The notes beneath the pieces were generated by a model. It worked only from the letters and a program-made list of their open reading frames with translations. It was not told the origin of the DNA and searched no databases. Positions 35,191-44,562 of a DNA stretch of 64,000 bases are shown piece after piece (within the stretch, counting starts at the first letter, position 1; each line of letters begins with the position of its first letter). The stretch comes from Shimia sp039969785 (GTDB taxonomy: Bacteria; Pseudomonadota; Alphaproteobacteria; Rhodobacterales; Rhodobacteraceae): the NCBI RefSeq assembly GCF_039969785.1, contig NZ_JBDVNC010000016.1, positions 124,001 to 188,000 of the forward strand. The letters run 5' to 3'. The position numbers were made by a program, and so were the translations under genes.

Positions 35191-36998
35191 TCCGCAGCCT
35201 CCGTCAACAGAACCGGGGCAGCCTTGGCCACCGAGTAGTAAAATTTCTGCATATCCCAAGCCGCCGTCGGGCATCGCTCAGCGCACAATCCGCAATGCAA
35301 ACAAACATCTTCGTCTTTGACCATGACCTTACCCGTGGGCAAAGTATCGGACACATAAAGATCCTGTTCGGGATTTTCCGCAGGCACTATTATCCGCGCT
35401 CTCAGATCGTCCTCGTCGCCGTTTTCGATAAAGCTGATGCAACTGGTCGGACAAATATCTGTACAGGCATCACATTCGATGCAATCGCCTTCGGTGAACA
35501 CGGTTTGCGCATCACAGTTCAGACAGCGTTCCGCCTGAACAAATGCCATATCCGCATCAAATCCCAGCTCGACCTCCAGCGTCTTGCTTTGCAACGCCTC
35601 TTTCAGGTCAACCAGCGGGACCGCCTCGCGCTTGTCATCCACAGGAATGCTGTCATAGCTCCATTCGTGAATGCCCATCTTTTGGCTGACCAGCGTGACA
35701 TGCGGCGCGGGACGCACCGACAAGTCTTTGCCCTGACAGAAAAGATCAATCGACACCGCCGCTTTGTGACCATGGGCCACTGCGGTAATGATATTGGACG
35801 GGCCAAAGGCCGCATCCCCGCCAAAGAAAACCTCCTTGCGGGTAGACTGGAACGTTTCGTCGTCATTGATGATCGGCGTGCCCCAGCTGGTAAATCGAAT
35901 GCCTGTGGACTTCTCAATCCACGGAAACGCGTTTTCCTGGCCGATGGCAATCAGCACATCGTCACATTCCACAAAGACCGGCTCTTCTCCGGTTGCGACA
36001 AGCTTACGACCACCGTCTTTGTCGTAAACCGCCTCAACCTTTTCAAAGGACATGCCAACCAGCTTGCCCTTTTTCAGAACAAATTCCTTGGGCACATGGT
36101 TGTCGATAATCGGAATACCTTCGTGGATCGCGTCTTCTTTTTCCCACGGGCTGGCCTTCATATCTTCAAACGGCGAACGCACAATCACCTTCACCTCTTC
36201 ACCACCAAGACGGCGAGAAGTACGGCAACAATCCATCGCGGTGTTACCACCACCCAGAACAATCACTTTCTTACCGATCTTCTGCGTGTGGTCAAAGGCA
36301 ACATTGGCCAACCAATCCAAACCAATATGGATATTGGCCTCAGCCTCTTTACGTCCCGGCAAATTCGGCAGATCGCGACCACGTGGCGCGCCACAACCGA
36401 CAAAAACCGCGTCGTAATTCTTCTCAAGCAGCGCGGCCATGCTGTCTATATAGGTGTCGAAATGTGCATCGATGCCCATATCCAAAACATAGCCAACCTC
36501 TTCGTCCAACACCTCTTCAGGCAGCCGGAACGAAGGTATCTCAGAGCGCATGAAACCGCCGCCTTTGACCTGCGCATCAAACAGATGCAACTCATATCCC
36601 AGCGGTGCCAGATCACGGGCCACAGTTAACGAAGCAGGTCCGCCGCCGATCAGGGCGATTTTCTTGCCGTTCTTTGGCCCCGCCTTGGGCATCAGCCCTT
36701 TGACGTCACCCTTGAAATCTGCGGCCACCCGTTTCAGGCGGCAAATCGCAACCGGCTCCTCTTCGACACGTCCGCGTCGGCAAGCTGGTTCACAAGGACG
36801 ATCACAGGTCCGCCCCAGAACACCGGGAAAGACATTGCTCTCCCAGTTCACCATATAGGCGTCCGTATAGCGTTTATGAGCAATCAGGCGAATGTATTCC
36901 GGTACGGGAGTGTGGGCCGGACAGGCATACTGGCAGTCAACAACCTTATGAAAGTATTCCGGGTCGTTGGTATCGGTTGGCTTCAACGGGGCCTCCAT
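35187..36998 (-). CDS. GltD-like NAD(P)/FAD oxidoreductase with C-terminal ferredoxin clusters
   Basis: 603 residues from the ATG at 36998. The N-terminal Fer4_20-type cysteines are DCQYACPAH and GRTCDRPCEPACRRG. An FAD motif GGGPASLTVARDL follows, then an NAD(P) motif VLGGGNTAMDCCRT. At the C-terminus are two ferredoxin motifs, CIECDACTDICP and CLHCGLCAERCP. It is probably the electron exit for the KorAB-like enzyme, linking ferredoxin-type clusters to NAD(P). It is the first gene of the operon. The glutamate synthase large subunit is absent. Confidence 0.88.
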   Translation of the reverse strand: MEAPLKPTDTNDPEYFHKVVDCQYACPAHTPVPEYIRLIAHKRYTDAYMVNWESNVFPGVLGRTCDRPCEPACRRGRVEEEPVAICRLKRVAADFKGDVKGLMPKAGPKNGKKIALIGGGPASLTVARDLAPLGYELHLFDAQVKGGGFMRSEIPSFRLPEEVLDEEVGYVLDMGIDAHFDTYIDSMAALLEKNYDAVFVGCGAPRGRDLPNLPGRKEAEANIHIGLDWLANVAFDHTQKIGKKVIVLGGGNTAMDCCRTSRRLGGEEVKVIVRSPFEDMKASPWEKEDAIHEGIPIIDNHVPKEFVLKKGKLVGMSFEKVEAVYDKDGGRKLVATGEEPVFVECDDVLIAIGQENAFPWIEKSTGIRFTSWGTPIINDDETFQSTRKEVFFGGDAAFGPSNIITAVAHGHKAAVSIDLFCQGKDLSVRPAPHVTLVSQKMGIHEWSYDSIPVDDKREAVPLVDLKEALQSKTLEVELGFDADMAFVQAERCLNCDAQTVFTEGDCIECDACTDICPTSCISFIENGDEDDLRARIIVPAENPEQDLYVSDTLPTGKVMVKDEDVCLHCGLCAERCPTAAWDMQKFYYSVAKAAPVLLTEAAE

Positions 36999-37036
36999 CG
37001 CTGGACCATTTCTGGTCTGGCTGTGCTTTTCAGTCG

Positions 37037-37053
37037 GTACACAATTGTACACA
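37037..37053. repeat. Direct repeat upstream of the oxidoreductase operon
   Basis: GTACACA is repeated after 3 bases (GTACACA-ATT-GTACACA), a 10-bp period matching one helix turn, about 40-55 bases upstream of the first start codon. A regulator may bind here; the factor is unknown. Confidence 0.35.
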
Positions 37054-37141
37054 CGTAAAAAAGCGCTGTTATGTCAAAAGTGTAAAGTAAAGATTTCGCA
37101 AATCGCCAAAAAACTGCGCATTTGCGACACATTATGACCCA

Positions 37142-37171
37142 CGCACCAACCCGAAGGCCTAAGTTGGTGCG
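37142..37171 (-). terminator. Hairpin after the GH42 gene
   Basis: The perfect 9-bp stem CGCACCAAC/GTTGGTGCG has a 12-base loop and lies 25 bases past the beta-galactosidase stop. It lacks a U tract on the minus strand, so it may be a processing or rho-associated end. Confidence 0.4.
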
Positions 37172-37196
37172 CTAACATCTTTTTGGATTGCGAATC

Positions 37197-39128
37197 TTAC
37201 GTCGCTGCGCTTTGCGCCACGGTTTCTGCGCCTTGCACCACAACCACCCCTGCAGGCGCAATGTTGTGTCCACGAAACGCGACCGGATGTGCGTTATAAT
37301 TGATCAGGAATTCCAGATTGCCCAATCTGCGTTTGCGCAGTCCTGCGGGCAAGGGGTCAATCTGCAAATCGACATGCCCGGCCAGCGTGGTCACCAGCCG
37401 ATCCCACAAATCTTCATCCGGAAAACCACCCAGATACCACAGCTCGCCCTGACGCATCAGCACCGGATCACCGCTCTCCAACGCCATAACTACCTCGGCT
37501 GAGCCGCTCAAATGATCACGCCAGTGACATACGCCACCACCGCCCGCGACAGGTTCGACAGCACTGGGGGGCAGGCTCTCGATCTGGTCAACCCGCACGT
37601 TCAGGTTTGCGACATCAGGGCGCCCCGCAGCCGGTATCCAAAATTCCGCCGTGATCGCCCCGGAGCGCGGCCCCAGAACAAGCTGCGTCCCCGACGCCCT
37701 GGCGGCATCAACCAGCGCGGGCGGTACAGTGGCAAGCCCAGGCGCTAGGGCAAGCTTGTAGCCGCTCAAATCGATACATGAGGCCGGCACGATATCAATC
37801 GACACCCCGGCCCGCCGCAACGCGCGATAGGCCGAAAAGACCAGCCGGAAGTAATTGAAATCCGCCCCCTGCGGCTGCGTCGCCCAAGCCCAGTCTGACG
37901 GGTAGTCAAACACAATCGCCACAGGCGACTGACGCGTCACCTCTGGGTCAAGCTTTTCCAGAATGTCCGCTACCACGCGCGCCTCGCCCAAACCGGGGGC
38001 CTCTATCCCGTCTGGCTGCAACAATCCGGCGTGGTTTTGTTCCTGTGCAAACGGTGCCTGTCGCCAACGGAAATAGCTGACCACCTCGGCCCCGTGCGCA
38101 ATCGCCTCAAGCGACCACAATGCCACCATGCCCGGCAAAGGCGCCGGATTGTAGGGCGCCCAGTTCACCGGCCCGGGCTGTTGCTCCATGACCCACCAAC
38201 GGCCACGCCCCACAGCGCGGTACAGGTCGTGATGGAACGCCTGCATATCCGGATCACCCTGCCTCAAATAAGTTTGTCGATATTCGTCCGTCCCTTCCAG
38301 CCGGTCCCACAGAAATCCCATCGGATAACTGTCCCAACTGGCAATATCCAAATCGGCACCCACGTCGAAATGGTCAAACTCCAGTATGCGCCCCATGTAA
38401 TTGTGGATCAGCGGCGCATCCGAATACTGGCGTAAAATTTCGGTTTGAATCTGATTGAACGCCACAACTTCGTCCGATGAAAACCGCCGATATGCCAGCA
38501 CATGCGCCGGGTTCGGTTCAGTCACGGTCAGGTTGGGCAGATCAATCTGATCAAAGCTGTCATACTCCATCGCCCAGAATACATTGCCCCACGCGGCGTT
38601 TAGCGCCTCAACCGTCTCGTACCGCTCCTGCAACCACCTCCGAAATGCCGTCGTCGCTGCATCGGAATAGCTCAAAACCGTATCATGACAGCCATATTCA
38701 TTGTCGGTCTGCCACGCCAGAACATGCGAGTTTGCCCCGTAACGCTTGGCCAAAACCTCAACAATGCGCGCACATTCCGCGCGGTATCCCGAATGGCTAA
38801 AGCAATAATGCCGCCGCGACCCAAACTTGCGCGCACGCCCGTCTGCATCCACGGCCAACATGTCGGGGTGGCGGTCCAGCATCCAGCGCGGCGGCGTCGC
38901 CGTAGGGGTTCCCAAAACCACCTTCAGACCTGCCTGCCCCAGCACATCAATCGCCCGGTCCAGCCAGTCCAGCGTCCAGATGTCTGGCTTTGGCTCCATC
39001 CGGGACCACGCAAATTCGCCAATCCGTACCCACGATATGCCTGCTGCAACCATCCGGCGGGCATCTTCTGCCCAGCCCTGTTCCGGCCAGTGTTCCGGGT
39101 AATAACAAACCCCCAATTCAGCCGTCAT
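37197..39128 (-). CDS. Beta-galactosidase, glycoside hydrolase family 42
   Basis: 643 residues. The GH42 TIM barrel begins CYYPEHWPEQGWAEDARRM. The acid/base Glu144 lies in WQTDNEYG and the nucleophile Glu315 in WVMEQQPGPVNW; the trimerisation domain follows from about residue 380. No signal peptide, so it hydrolyses imported beta-galactosides in the cytoplasm. It is the last gene of the galactoside operon and overlaps the lactonase gene by 4 bases. Confidence 0.93.
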   Translation of the reverse strand: MTAELGVCYYPEHWPEQGWAEDARRMVAAGISWVRIGEFAWSRMEPKPDIWTLDWLDRAIDVLGQAGLKVVLGTPTATPPRWMLDRHPDMLAVDADGRARKFGSRRHYCFSHSGYRAECARIVEVLAKRYGANSHVLAWQTDNEYGCHDTVLSYSDAATTAFRRWLQERYETVEALNAAWGNVFWAMEYDSFDQIDLPNLTVTEPNPAHVLAYRRFSSDEVVAFNQIQTEILRQYSDAPLIHNYMGRILEFDHFDVGADLDIASWDSYPMGFLWDRLEGTDEYRQTYLRQGDPDMQAFHHDLYRAVGRGRWWVMEQQPGPVNWAPYNPAPLPGMVALWSLEAIAHGAEVVSYFRWRQAPFAQEQNHAGLLQPDGIEAPGLGEARVVADILEKLDPEVTRQSPVAIVFDYPSDWAWATQPQGADFNYFRLVFSAYRALRRAGVSIDIVPASCIDLSGYKLALAPGLATVPPALVDAARASGTQLVLGPRSGAITAEFWIPAAGRPDVANLNVRVDQIESLPPSAVEPVAGGGGVCHWRDHLSGSAEVVMALESGDPVLMRQGELWYLGGFPDEDLWDRLVTTLAGHVDLQIDPLPAGLRKRRLGNLEFLINYNAHPVAFRGHNIAPAGVVVVQGAETVAQSAAT

Positions 39129-39985
39129 AGCAAAACCCGGTGTTCTTCCTGCCCTTTGGCCACGCCTTGGGACATAAATGTCATGCCGTGTTCCGGCGTG
39201 CTGGCCTGATCCTCTGGCGTGATACCGACATTCGCAGAGGTGCAGAACAACGTCGTCAGATCGTCACCGCCAAAGGCCGGACAAGTGGTCTGCGTCGCGG
39301 GAAATGCAACAGCGCGCATTAAACGGCCATCCTGACCATACGCCGCCACCCGGCCAGCGCCCCATTGCGCGCACCACATCACACCTTGTGCATCGACAAC
39401 GGCACCGTCCGGGTTCAACGCATCTTCGGTCAGGTCCACAAACACCGACGCCGTGCCAACTGGCCATCCGGTCTCGGGGTCCAGCGCCAACTGCATAATC
39501 TGGCGGGTCGGCGTGTCAGAGTAATAGGCGGTCTTGCCATCCAGTGCGAAACAGATGCTGTTCGAAATGGTCACGTTCGGCACCACGGTGCGCAACTCAC
39601 CTTTGTAGAGACGATAGATGGCCCCCGCGCCCGGCTCGGCGTCAAATCCCATCGTGCCAATCCAAAACCCACCTTGCGGGTCGGCACGCCCATCATTGCT
39701 GCGCGTGACGGGATTGTCCGCTTCCAGTGCGACCAACAATGCCTTGTCGCCCGTCGCTAGGTCAAAGCGCCACAGCCCGGTTTCAGAGGCCACAATCAAC
39801 GTATCTTCATCGACCCAGCCTGCCGCTGAAACATATTCGTCAAACTGCCAGCTGACCTGCGCCCCGCCTTTCTGGCTCATCAATCGCTTGCCCAGAATAT
39901 CAAACCAGAAAAACTGGCTGCGGCGCGGATGCCACAGCGGCCCCTCGCCCAGCGCGCACGTCCGATCATCAAATACAACGCTCAT
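39125..39985 (-). CDS. SMP-30/gluconolactonase-family sugar lactonase
   Basis: 286 residues. Six-bladed propeller motifs: LGEGPLWHPRRSQFFW (metal-binding Glu), RSNDGRADPQGGFWIGTMG, NSICFALDGKTAYYSDT and NPDGAVVDAQGVMWCAQW. Family members hydrolyse aldonolactones with a divalent metal. Its position between the KDPGal aldolase and beta-galactosidase genes suggests D-galactono-1,4-lactone as substrate. It overlaps both neighbours by 4 bases. Confidence 0.88.
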   Translation of the reverse strand: MSVVFDDRTCALGEGPLWHPRRSQFFWFDILGKRLMSQKGGAQVSWQFDEYVSAAGWVDEDTLIVASETGLWRFDLATGDKALLVALEADNPVTRSNDGRADPQGGFWIGTMGFDAEPGAGAIYRLYKGELRTVVPNVTISNSICFALDGKTAYYSDTPTRQIMQLALDPETGWPVGTASVFVDLTEDALNPDGAVVDAQGVMWCAQWGAGRVAAYGQDGRLMRAVAFPATQTTCPAFGGDDLTTLFCTSANVGITPEDQASTPEHGMTFMSQGVAKGQEEHRVLL

Positions 39986-40587
39986 GCCACAGCCTCATCA
40001 TAGGCCTGCACGATCTGAACAGCGCGACTGGCCACGTCCCCGACGCTCATGCCCGGCTTATACAAAGCCGAGCCAAGCCCAAACCCATCGGCACTGGCCG
40101 CCAGCCATTCTGCGAAATTCTCTGGCCCGGCGCCGCCCACGGCATAAACCTGAGTGCCCACAGGCAAAACAGCCCGCAAGGCTTTTAGCCCGCCCGGCCC
40201 TGCCATATTCCCCGGAAACAGCTTCAGCCCGGTTGCGCCAGCATTTAGGGCTGCAAACGCCTCGGTCGGTGTGAACACCCCCGGCCAGCTTTCCAGCCCC
40301 AGCTCAACCGTCCGGGCAATCACATTCACATCCGCATTGGGCGACACGATCAGCTTGCCGCCCGCGTCGGCCACAGTATCCACCTGGCTCACAGACAACA
40401 CCGTTCCGGCGCCGATCAGTGCGCGATCCCCGCATGCCTGCGCAATCGCTGCAATGCTTTTGTAGGGGTCCGGCGAATTCAGCGGCACTTCGATCTTGTC
40501 GAGCCCGGCGCCGATCAGGGCCTCGCAAACCGGTACCGCTTCGTCCGGGGTCAGGCCTCTCAAAATTGCAATAATTGCACGGCTCAT
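39982..40587 (-). CDS. dgoA: 2-dehydro-3-deoxy-6-phosphogalactonate aldolase
   Basis: 201 residues, class I KDPG/KDPGal aldolase. The Schiff-base lysine is Lys122 in GLKLFPG and the catalytic Glu33 lies in KIEVPLNSP. DKIEVPLNSPDP resembles KDPGal rather than KDPG enzymes, and adjacency to dgoK supports it. It cleaves KDPGal to pyruvate and glyceraldehyde-3-phosphate. Overlaps dgoK by 4 bases. Confidence 0.9.
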   Translation of the reverse strand: MSRAIIAILRGLTPDEAVPVCEALIGAGLDKIEVPLNSPDPYKSIAAIAQACGDRALIGAGTVLSVSQVDTVADAGGKLIVSPNADVNVIARTVELGLESWPGVFTPTEAFAALNAGATGLKLFPGNMAGPGGLKALRAVLPVGTQVYAVGGAGPENFAEWLAASADGFGLGSALYKPGMSVGDVASRAVQIVQAYDEAVA

Positions 40588-41483
40588 GCCATTGCCCTCA
40601 CGTGTTTGCGGGCCGCAATCAACCCGGCAATCGTCATTTCGTTACAATCCAATATCGTCACGGGCGCACCTTGGGGCTGCAGTGCACTGGCATACACTTT
40701 TGCAATTGTGTCGGCCCCTATGACCGCCACCCGCTGACCAAGCCAATATGGGCGCGACGCGGCCAACTCTGCGCCGATCAACAACCCCGACAGCCTTGCG
40801 CGCGCCGTGTCACCCGCCTGCCCTTCCAGCAAATCTTTGGCTCTCAGCCCGAACAACCGCGCCGCAAGGCTCTCTGGACGCGACAGGGTTTCGGCCAGAC
40901 TGTCCTGAAACGCGGCCTCGTCCCAGCCCTGGCCAATGGAATGGCGCAACACCGACTGACTGGACAACAGCGCGTACATTTCCCCAGTCATAAAGGTTTG
41001 GTAGCTGACAACTTCGTTGGCGCTGATCTGCGCCCATTTCGTATGCGTTCCGGGCAGACAGATCACGCCATCCCAATTTGGATTCTGCGCCAAAAATCCT
41101 GCGATCTGCGTTTCTTCACCCCGCATCACATCAGCCGGTTTCAACTGGCGCAATCCCGGCACGATATAAACTCGCATCCGCGCGTCGGTGCCCGGCACCC
41201 GCACAGGCATTTCAGGCAAAGGCGTTGCAGGCACGGTGGCATATGGCGCCTCGGCCCAGCCCTGACGCGCACCAACCATGCCACAGGCAATCACGTCAAT
41301 CGGAGCAGCCCCTAACCAATCCTCGACCAGTTCCAGAAAAGCGGCCTCAAACGCGCCCTTGTTCACATGACCCATGCCTTTGTCAGACTGCGCCTGCGCC
41401 AACACCTTGTGGCCCTGCATCGCCCAGACCCGTAACCGGGACGTGCCCCAGTCAACCGCTATCCATTCCGCCTTAATATTCAT
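40584..41483 (-). CDS. dgoK: 2-dehydro-3-deoxygalactonokinase
   Basis: 299 residues. The kinase begins with the DgoK hallmark IAVDWGTSRLRVWAM and has GMVGARQGWAEAPYA, the ATP-site CLPGTHTKWAQI and FMTGEMYALL. It phosphorylates 2-dehydro-3-deoxygalactonate for the downstream aldolase. It sits between the SDR dehydrogenase gene (3-base gap) and dgoA (4-base overlap). Confidence 0.93.
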   Translation of the reverse strand: MNIKAEWIAVDWGTSRLRVWAMQGHKVLAQAQSDKGMGHVNKGAFEAAFLELVEDWLGAAPIDVIACGMVGARQGWAEAPYATVPATPLPEMPVRVPGTDARMRVYIVPGLRQLKPADVMRGEETQIAGFLAQNPNWDGVICLPGTHTKWAQISANEVVSYQTFMTGEMYALLSSQSVLRHSIGQGWDEAAFQDSLAETLSRPESLAARLFGLRAKDLLEGQAGDTARARLSGLLIGAELAASRPYWLGQRVAVIGADTIAKVYASALQPQGAPVTILDCNEMTIAGLIAARKHVRAMA

Positions 41484-41486
41484 GAC

Positions 41487-42251
41487 TTACCCCGAAACGA
41501 CCACGCCACCATCCACGGCCATACATTGTCCCGTCATCATCCTGCTGGCCTGCGACGCCAGAAACAGCGTTGGCTCAACAATGTCAGACGGCACCAGATG
41601 CTCTTTAAGACACTGACGCTCAAGATGGCTCGCCAGATCTTCGGGCGTGGCCCATTTGTCCAGCTGCTTTTGCGTCAAAACCCACCCCGGAGCGAGCGCA
41701 TTCATGCGAATGCCCCGCGGTCCCAATTCCCGCGCCAGACTGCGCGTCATACCGGTGATACCCGCATTGGCCGTGGTATAGGACGCATACCCCGCATTGC
41801 CCATAATATAGCTGATTGAGCTGAAATTGATGATCGCGCCCCCATGTGTCATCTGGCGCGCGGCTTCCTGACAAGCAAAGAAATAAGCCTTCAGGTTGAT
41901 CGCCTGCATCTGGTCCCAGAACTCCTCGGTGGCCTCTTCCAGGCTGTGGCGCTGATCATTTGCGGCATTGTTCACCAACACATCAATGGGCCCATGCGCT
42001 GCGGCGGCCTGCTTCATGCTGTCCTGCAAAACGCTGATGTTGGAGATATCGCCCTGAATGAACAACGGCGCGACGCCGTGCTTGTCTTTCATCTCATCGA
42101 CAAAAGCACTGGCATCCGAGCGCCCAATAAAAGCCACCCTGGCCCCTTGCGCCATAAACCCATCCGTCAACGACGCACCAATGCCAGACCCTCCGCCGGT
42201 GATATAGACCGACTTTCCAGCCAGATCGCGATAGGTTGCATTTGCTTGCAT
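41487..42251 (-). CDS. SDR-family sugar dehydrogenase (probable galactose 1-dehydrogenase) with atypical active site
   Basis: 254 residues from the ATG at 42251 (GGAGAAG upstream; the codon before is TTG). The NAD motif is TGGGSGIG (residues 18-25), NNAAN follows, the catalytic Ser is 145 (SSIS) and Tyr158 is in place, but the YxxxK lysine is Asn162 (YTTANAGITG). The sequence otherwise resembles Caulobacter-type xylose dehydrogenase. By position it should oxidise galactose to galactonolactone. The Lys-to-Asn change may be a subfamily trait or impair it. Confidence 0.82.
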   Translation of the reverse strand: MQANATYRDLAGKSVYITGGGSGIGASLTDGFMAQGARVAFIGRSDASAFVDEMKDKHGVAPLFIQGDISNISVLQDSMKQAAAAHGPIDVLVNNAANDQRHSLEEATEEFWDQMQAINLKAYFFACQEAARQMTHGGAIINFSSISYIMGNAGYASYTTANAGITGMTRSLARELGPRGIRMNALAPGWVLTQKQLDKWATPEDLASHLERQCLKEHLVPSDIVEPTLFLASQASRMMTGQCMAVDGGVVVSG

Positions 42252-42349
42252 CAACTCTTCTCCTTCTTGGTCTCACCGCGCTCTCACACGGGCTCGGGCC
42301 AAGTTAATAGTCCGTTGCGGCCCACCATGACACCGCAACGATGCATTTC

Positions 42350-43690
42350 TTACGCTGCCCGGGACATGCGACACCACGCAGGCATCCAATCGCCATGCGC
42401 GATCAACAAATCATCCACCATGCTGCGGATCTGGCGCAGGTCCAGCTCGGCGGCCGTGTGCGGATCCATCATTGCCGCGTGATAAATGTGCTCTCGGTTC
42501 TCTTCAACCAAAGCCCGCACCGTTAATTCCTGAACGTTGATCTGACTGCGCATCACCGCAACCAGCTGCGGTGGAATGTCATTCACAACGCTGGGCTGAA
42601 CCCCGTTGCCATCCACCAGACACGGTGTTTCCACCGCCGCGCCTATCGGCAATTGCGGAATTTGGCCGGTGTTGGGCAGATTGCCATAGGCCACATACGG
42701 CGTGTCCGTGACCACCGCGTTCATCAACTCTGCTGCAAACTCGTGGCTCTTGGTTACGTCAATTCGCCCGGCTGCTTGCAAGGCCCTGGCTTGCTCCTTC
42801 CAACCGGCGACCTGTTCCACGCACCGCGACGGGTATTCATCCAACGGAATGCCGAACTCTTGGATCAGATCTTCGCGCCCGTCCTTGATGAACCACGGTA
42901 CATATTCAGCCAGATGTTCCGAGCTTTCCGTGCAGAAATACCCAAACTGTTCCATCACCTCATAGCGCACCTTGTTGGGGCAACGCGGCATCAACAACGG
43001 CGGCTTGGGCAGACGCCCCTCGCGATAACCCTGTCGCAAAGCCTGATAAAGATCACGCCCTTCGTGCTCTAACCGCAGAAAAAACGCCACGTGGTTCACG
43101 CCTGCCACCCGATACCGGAATCCGTCTTTGGACAGGTCCAGATCATGCGCCAACTCTTCGACGGTGTTCTGCACCGAATGACACAATCCAACCTGTTTCA
43201 GCTTCGCAAACCGCTCAGCCAGCGCCCATGTGTTGATCGCCATCGGATTCACATATTGCAACAACGTCGCATCCGGGCACAGCTCGGCCATGTCCTGCGC
43301 AATGCTCCACAAGACCGGCACAGTGCGCAGCCCGCGCATGATGCCGCCAATGCCCAACGTATCGGCAATGGTCTGACGCAATCCATATTGCTTGGGGATC
43401 TCAAAATCCGTCACGGTACAGGGCTCATACCCACCAACCTGAAACGCCGTCACAACAAAATCCGCCCCGTCCAATGCAGCGCGCCGATCCGTGTGGGTTG
43501 TCACGCTGGCCCCGGTTCCAACGGTTTCGATCATCGCCTTGGCCACTGTTTCGCTTTCGGCCAGCCGCGCCGGATCAATATCCATCAGCGCAAAATGACT
43601 GTCCGCAAGAGCTTGCGTCAGCAACGCATCTCCCACGATATTTTTCATGAATATCGTGGAACCGGCACCAATAAAGGCGATTTTGGTCAT
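42350..43690 (-). CDS. Alpha-galactosidase, NAD-dependent glycoside hydrolase family 4
   Basis: 446 residues from MTKIAFIGAGST, the ATG at 43690. The N-terminal Rossmann fold (FIGAGSTIFMKNIVGD) binds NAD. Metal ligands are the Cys in GLCHSVQNT and the His in GVNHVAFF, and QYVNPMAINTWA is typical of MelA-type GH4 enzymes. GH4 acts by oxidation-elimination with NAD and Mn. The specific sugar (alpha-galactoside versus glucuronide) is inferred from the surrounding galactose genes. It is 22 bases downstream of a permease gene. Confidence 0.88.
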   Translation of the reverse strand: MTKIAFIGAGSTIFMKNIVGDALLTQALADSHFALMDIDPARLAESETVAKAMIETVGTGASVTTHTDRRAALDGADFVVTAFQVGGYEPCTVTDFEIPKQYGLRQTIADTLGIGGIMRGLRTVPVLWSIAQDMAELCPDATLLQYVNPMAINTWALAERFAKLKQVGLCHSVQNTVEELAHDLDLSKDGFRYRVAGVNHVAFFLRLEHEGRDLYQALRQGYREGRLPKPPLLMPRCPNKVRYEVMEQFGYFCTESSEHLAEYVPWFIKDGREDLIQEFGIPLDEYPSRCVEQVAGWKEQARALQAAGRIDVTKSHEFAAELMNAVVTDTPYVAYGNLPNTGQIPQLPIGAAVETPCLVDGNGVQPSVVNDIPPQLVAVMRSQINVQELTVRALVEENREHIYHAAMMDPHTAAELDLRQIRSMVDDLLIAHGDWMPAWCRMSRAA

Positions 43691-43712
43691 TTGTCGTTTC
43701 TCCGGTTCGGCG

Positions 43713-44561
43713 CTACTTAACGGCGCCAAGTGTCAGACCTGCGATAAAGTGTTTCTGCATCAGAAAGAACATCGCCACCGGTGGCAATGCCGCCACAATG
43801 CTGCCCGCGCTCATCAGATGATAGGCAGCGCGGAACTGTGCGTTAAAGCTGGTGATCCCGGCCGTAACAGGCTGGCTTTCAGCCCCTTGAGTCAGCACGA
43901 CAGCCCAGAAATAATCGTTCCAGATAAAGGTAAATATCAGCACGCTCAACGCAGCCAGCGCCGGTTTCATCAGTGGCAAGACCACAAACCAGAAGATGCG
44001 GATTTCGCTCACACCTTCGACCCGCGCCGCTTCGATCAGCTCAAACGGCAAAGCCCGGATGAAATTGCGCATGAACAGCGTGCAAAACCCGGTTTGAAAC
44101 GCGATATGGAACAAGACCAGCCCGGTCTTGGTATTGTACAACCCCAGATCAAGCGTCAGGTCACGCACCGGCACCATCAAAATCTGAAATGGCACAAAGT
44201 TGCCCGCCACGAACATGAAGAATATCCACAGATTGGCGCGAAATTTGTACACACCCAGCGCAAAGCCGGTCATGCAACTCAGCGCAACAGCCCCGATCAC
44301 GGTTGGGATGGTGATCAGGAATGAATTAAGCAAATATCGCGGCATGTCGCTGTTGAAAAACACCTGCCCATAATTCCGGGTAAACTCAAACGAAGACGGC
44401 AGCCCCCAATAATTGGCATTGGTAAAATCCGTGTCCGGTTTGACCGAAAACAAAGCCACGGCCAACAGCGGCCCCAGCCACATCAGCAACGCAATCGGCA
44501 GCATGGTTTTATAAGCGATCTGCGCGCCGGACGACTGTTTTTCGATGGGTGTCGGAAACAT
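43713..44561 (-). CDS. Sugar ABC transporter permease, MalG type
   Basis: 282 residues with six hydrophobic segments. The EAA loop reads ELIEAARVEGVSEIRIFWFVVLP in the C-terminal half (core EAARVEGVS). Carbohydrate uptake transporter family 1. It pairs with the permease 1 base upstream and with the ATPase encoded divergently at 47772-48830. Confidence 0.93.
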   Translation of the reverse strand: MFPTPIEKQSSGAQIAYKTMLPIALLMWLGPLLAVALFSVKPDTDFTNANYWGLPSSFEFTRNYGQVFFNSDMPRYLLNSFLITIPTVIGAVALSCMTGFALGVYKFRANLWIFFMFVAGNFVPFQILMVPVRDLTLDLGLYNTKTGLVLFHIAFQTGFCTLFMRNFIRALPFELIEAARVEGVSEIRIFWFVVLPLMKPALAALSVLIFTFIWNDYFWAVVLTQGAESQPVTAGITSFNAQFRAAYHLMSAGSIVAALPPVAMFFLMQKHFIAGLTLGAVK

Positions 44562-44562
44562 C

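Noticed and set aside
35295..36629. 444-codon plus-strand ORF antisense to the flavoprotein gene
   Set aside because: High-GC shadow frame; His/Arg/Asn-rich with no motifs, while the minus-strand gene is clear.
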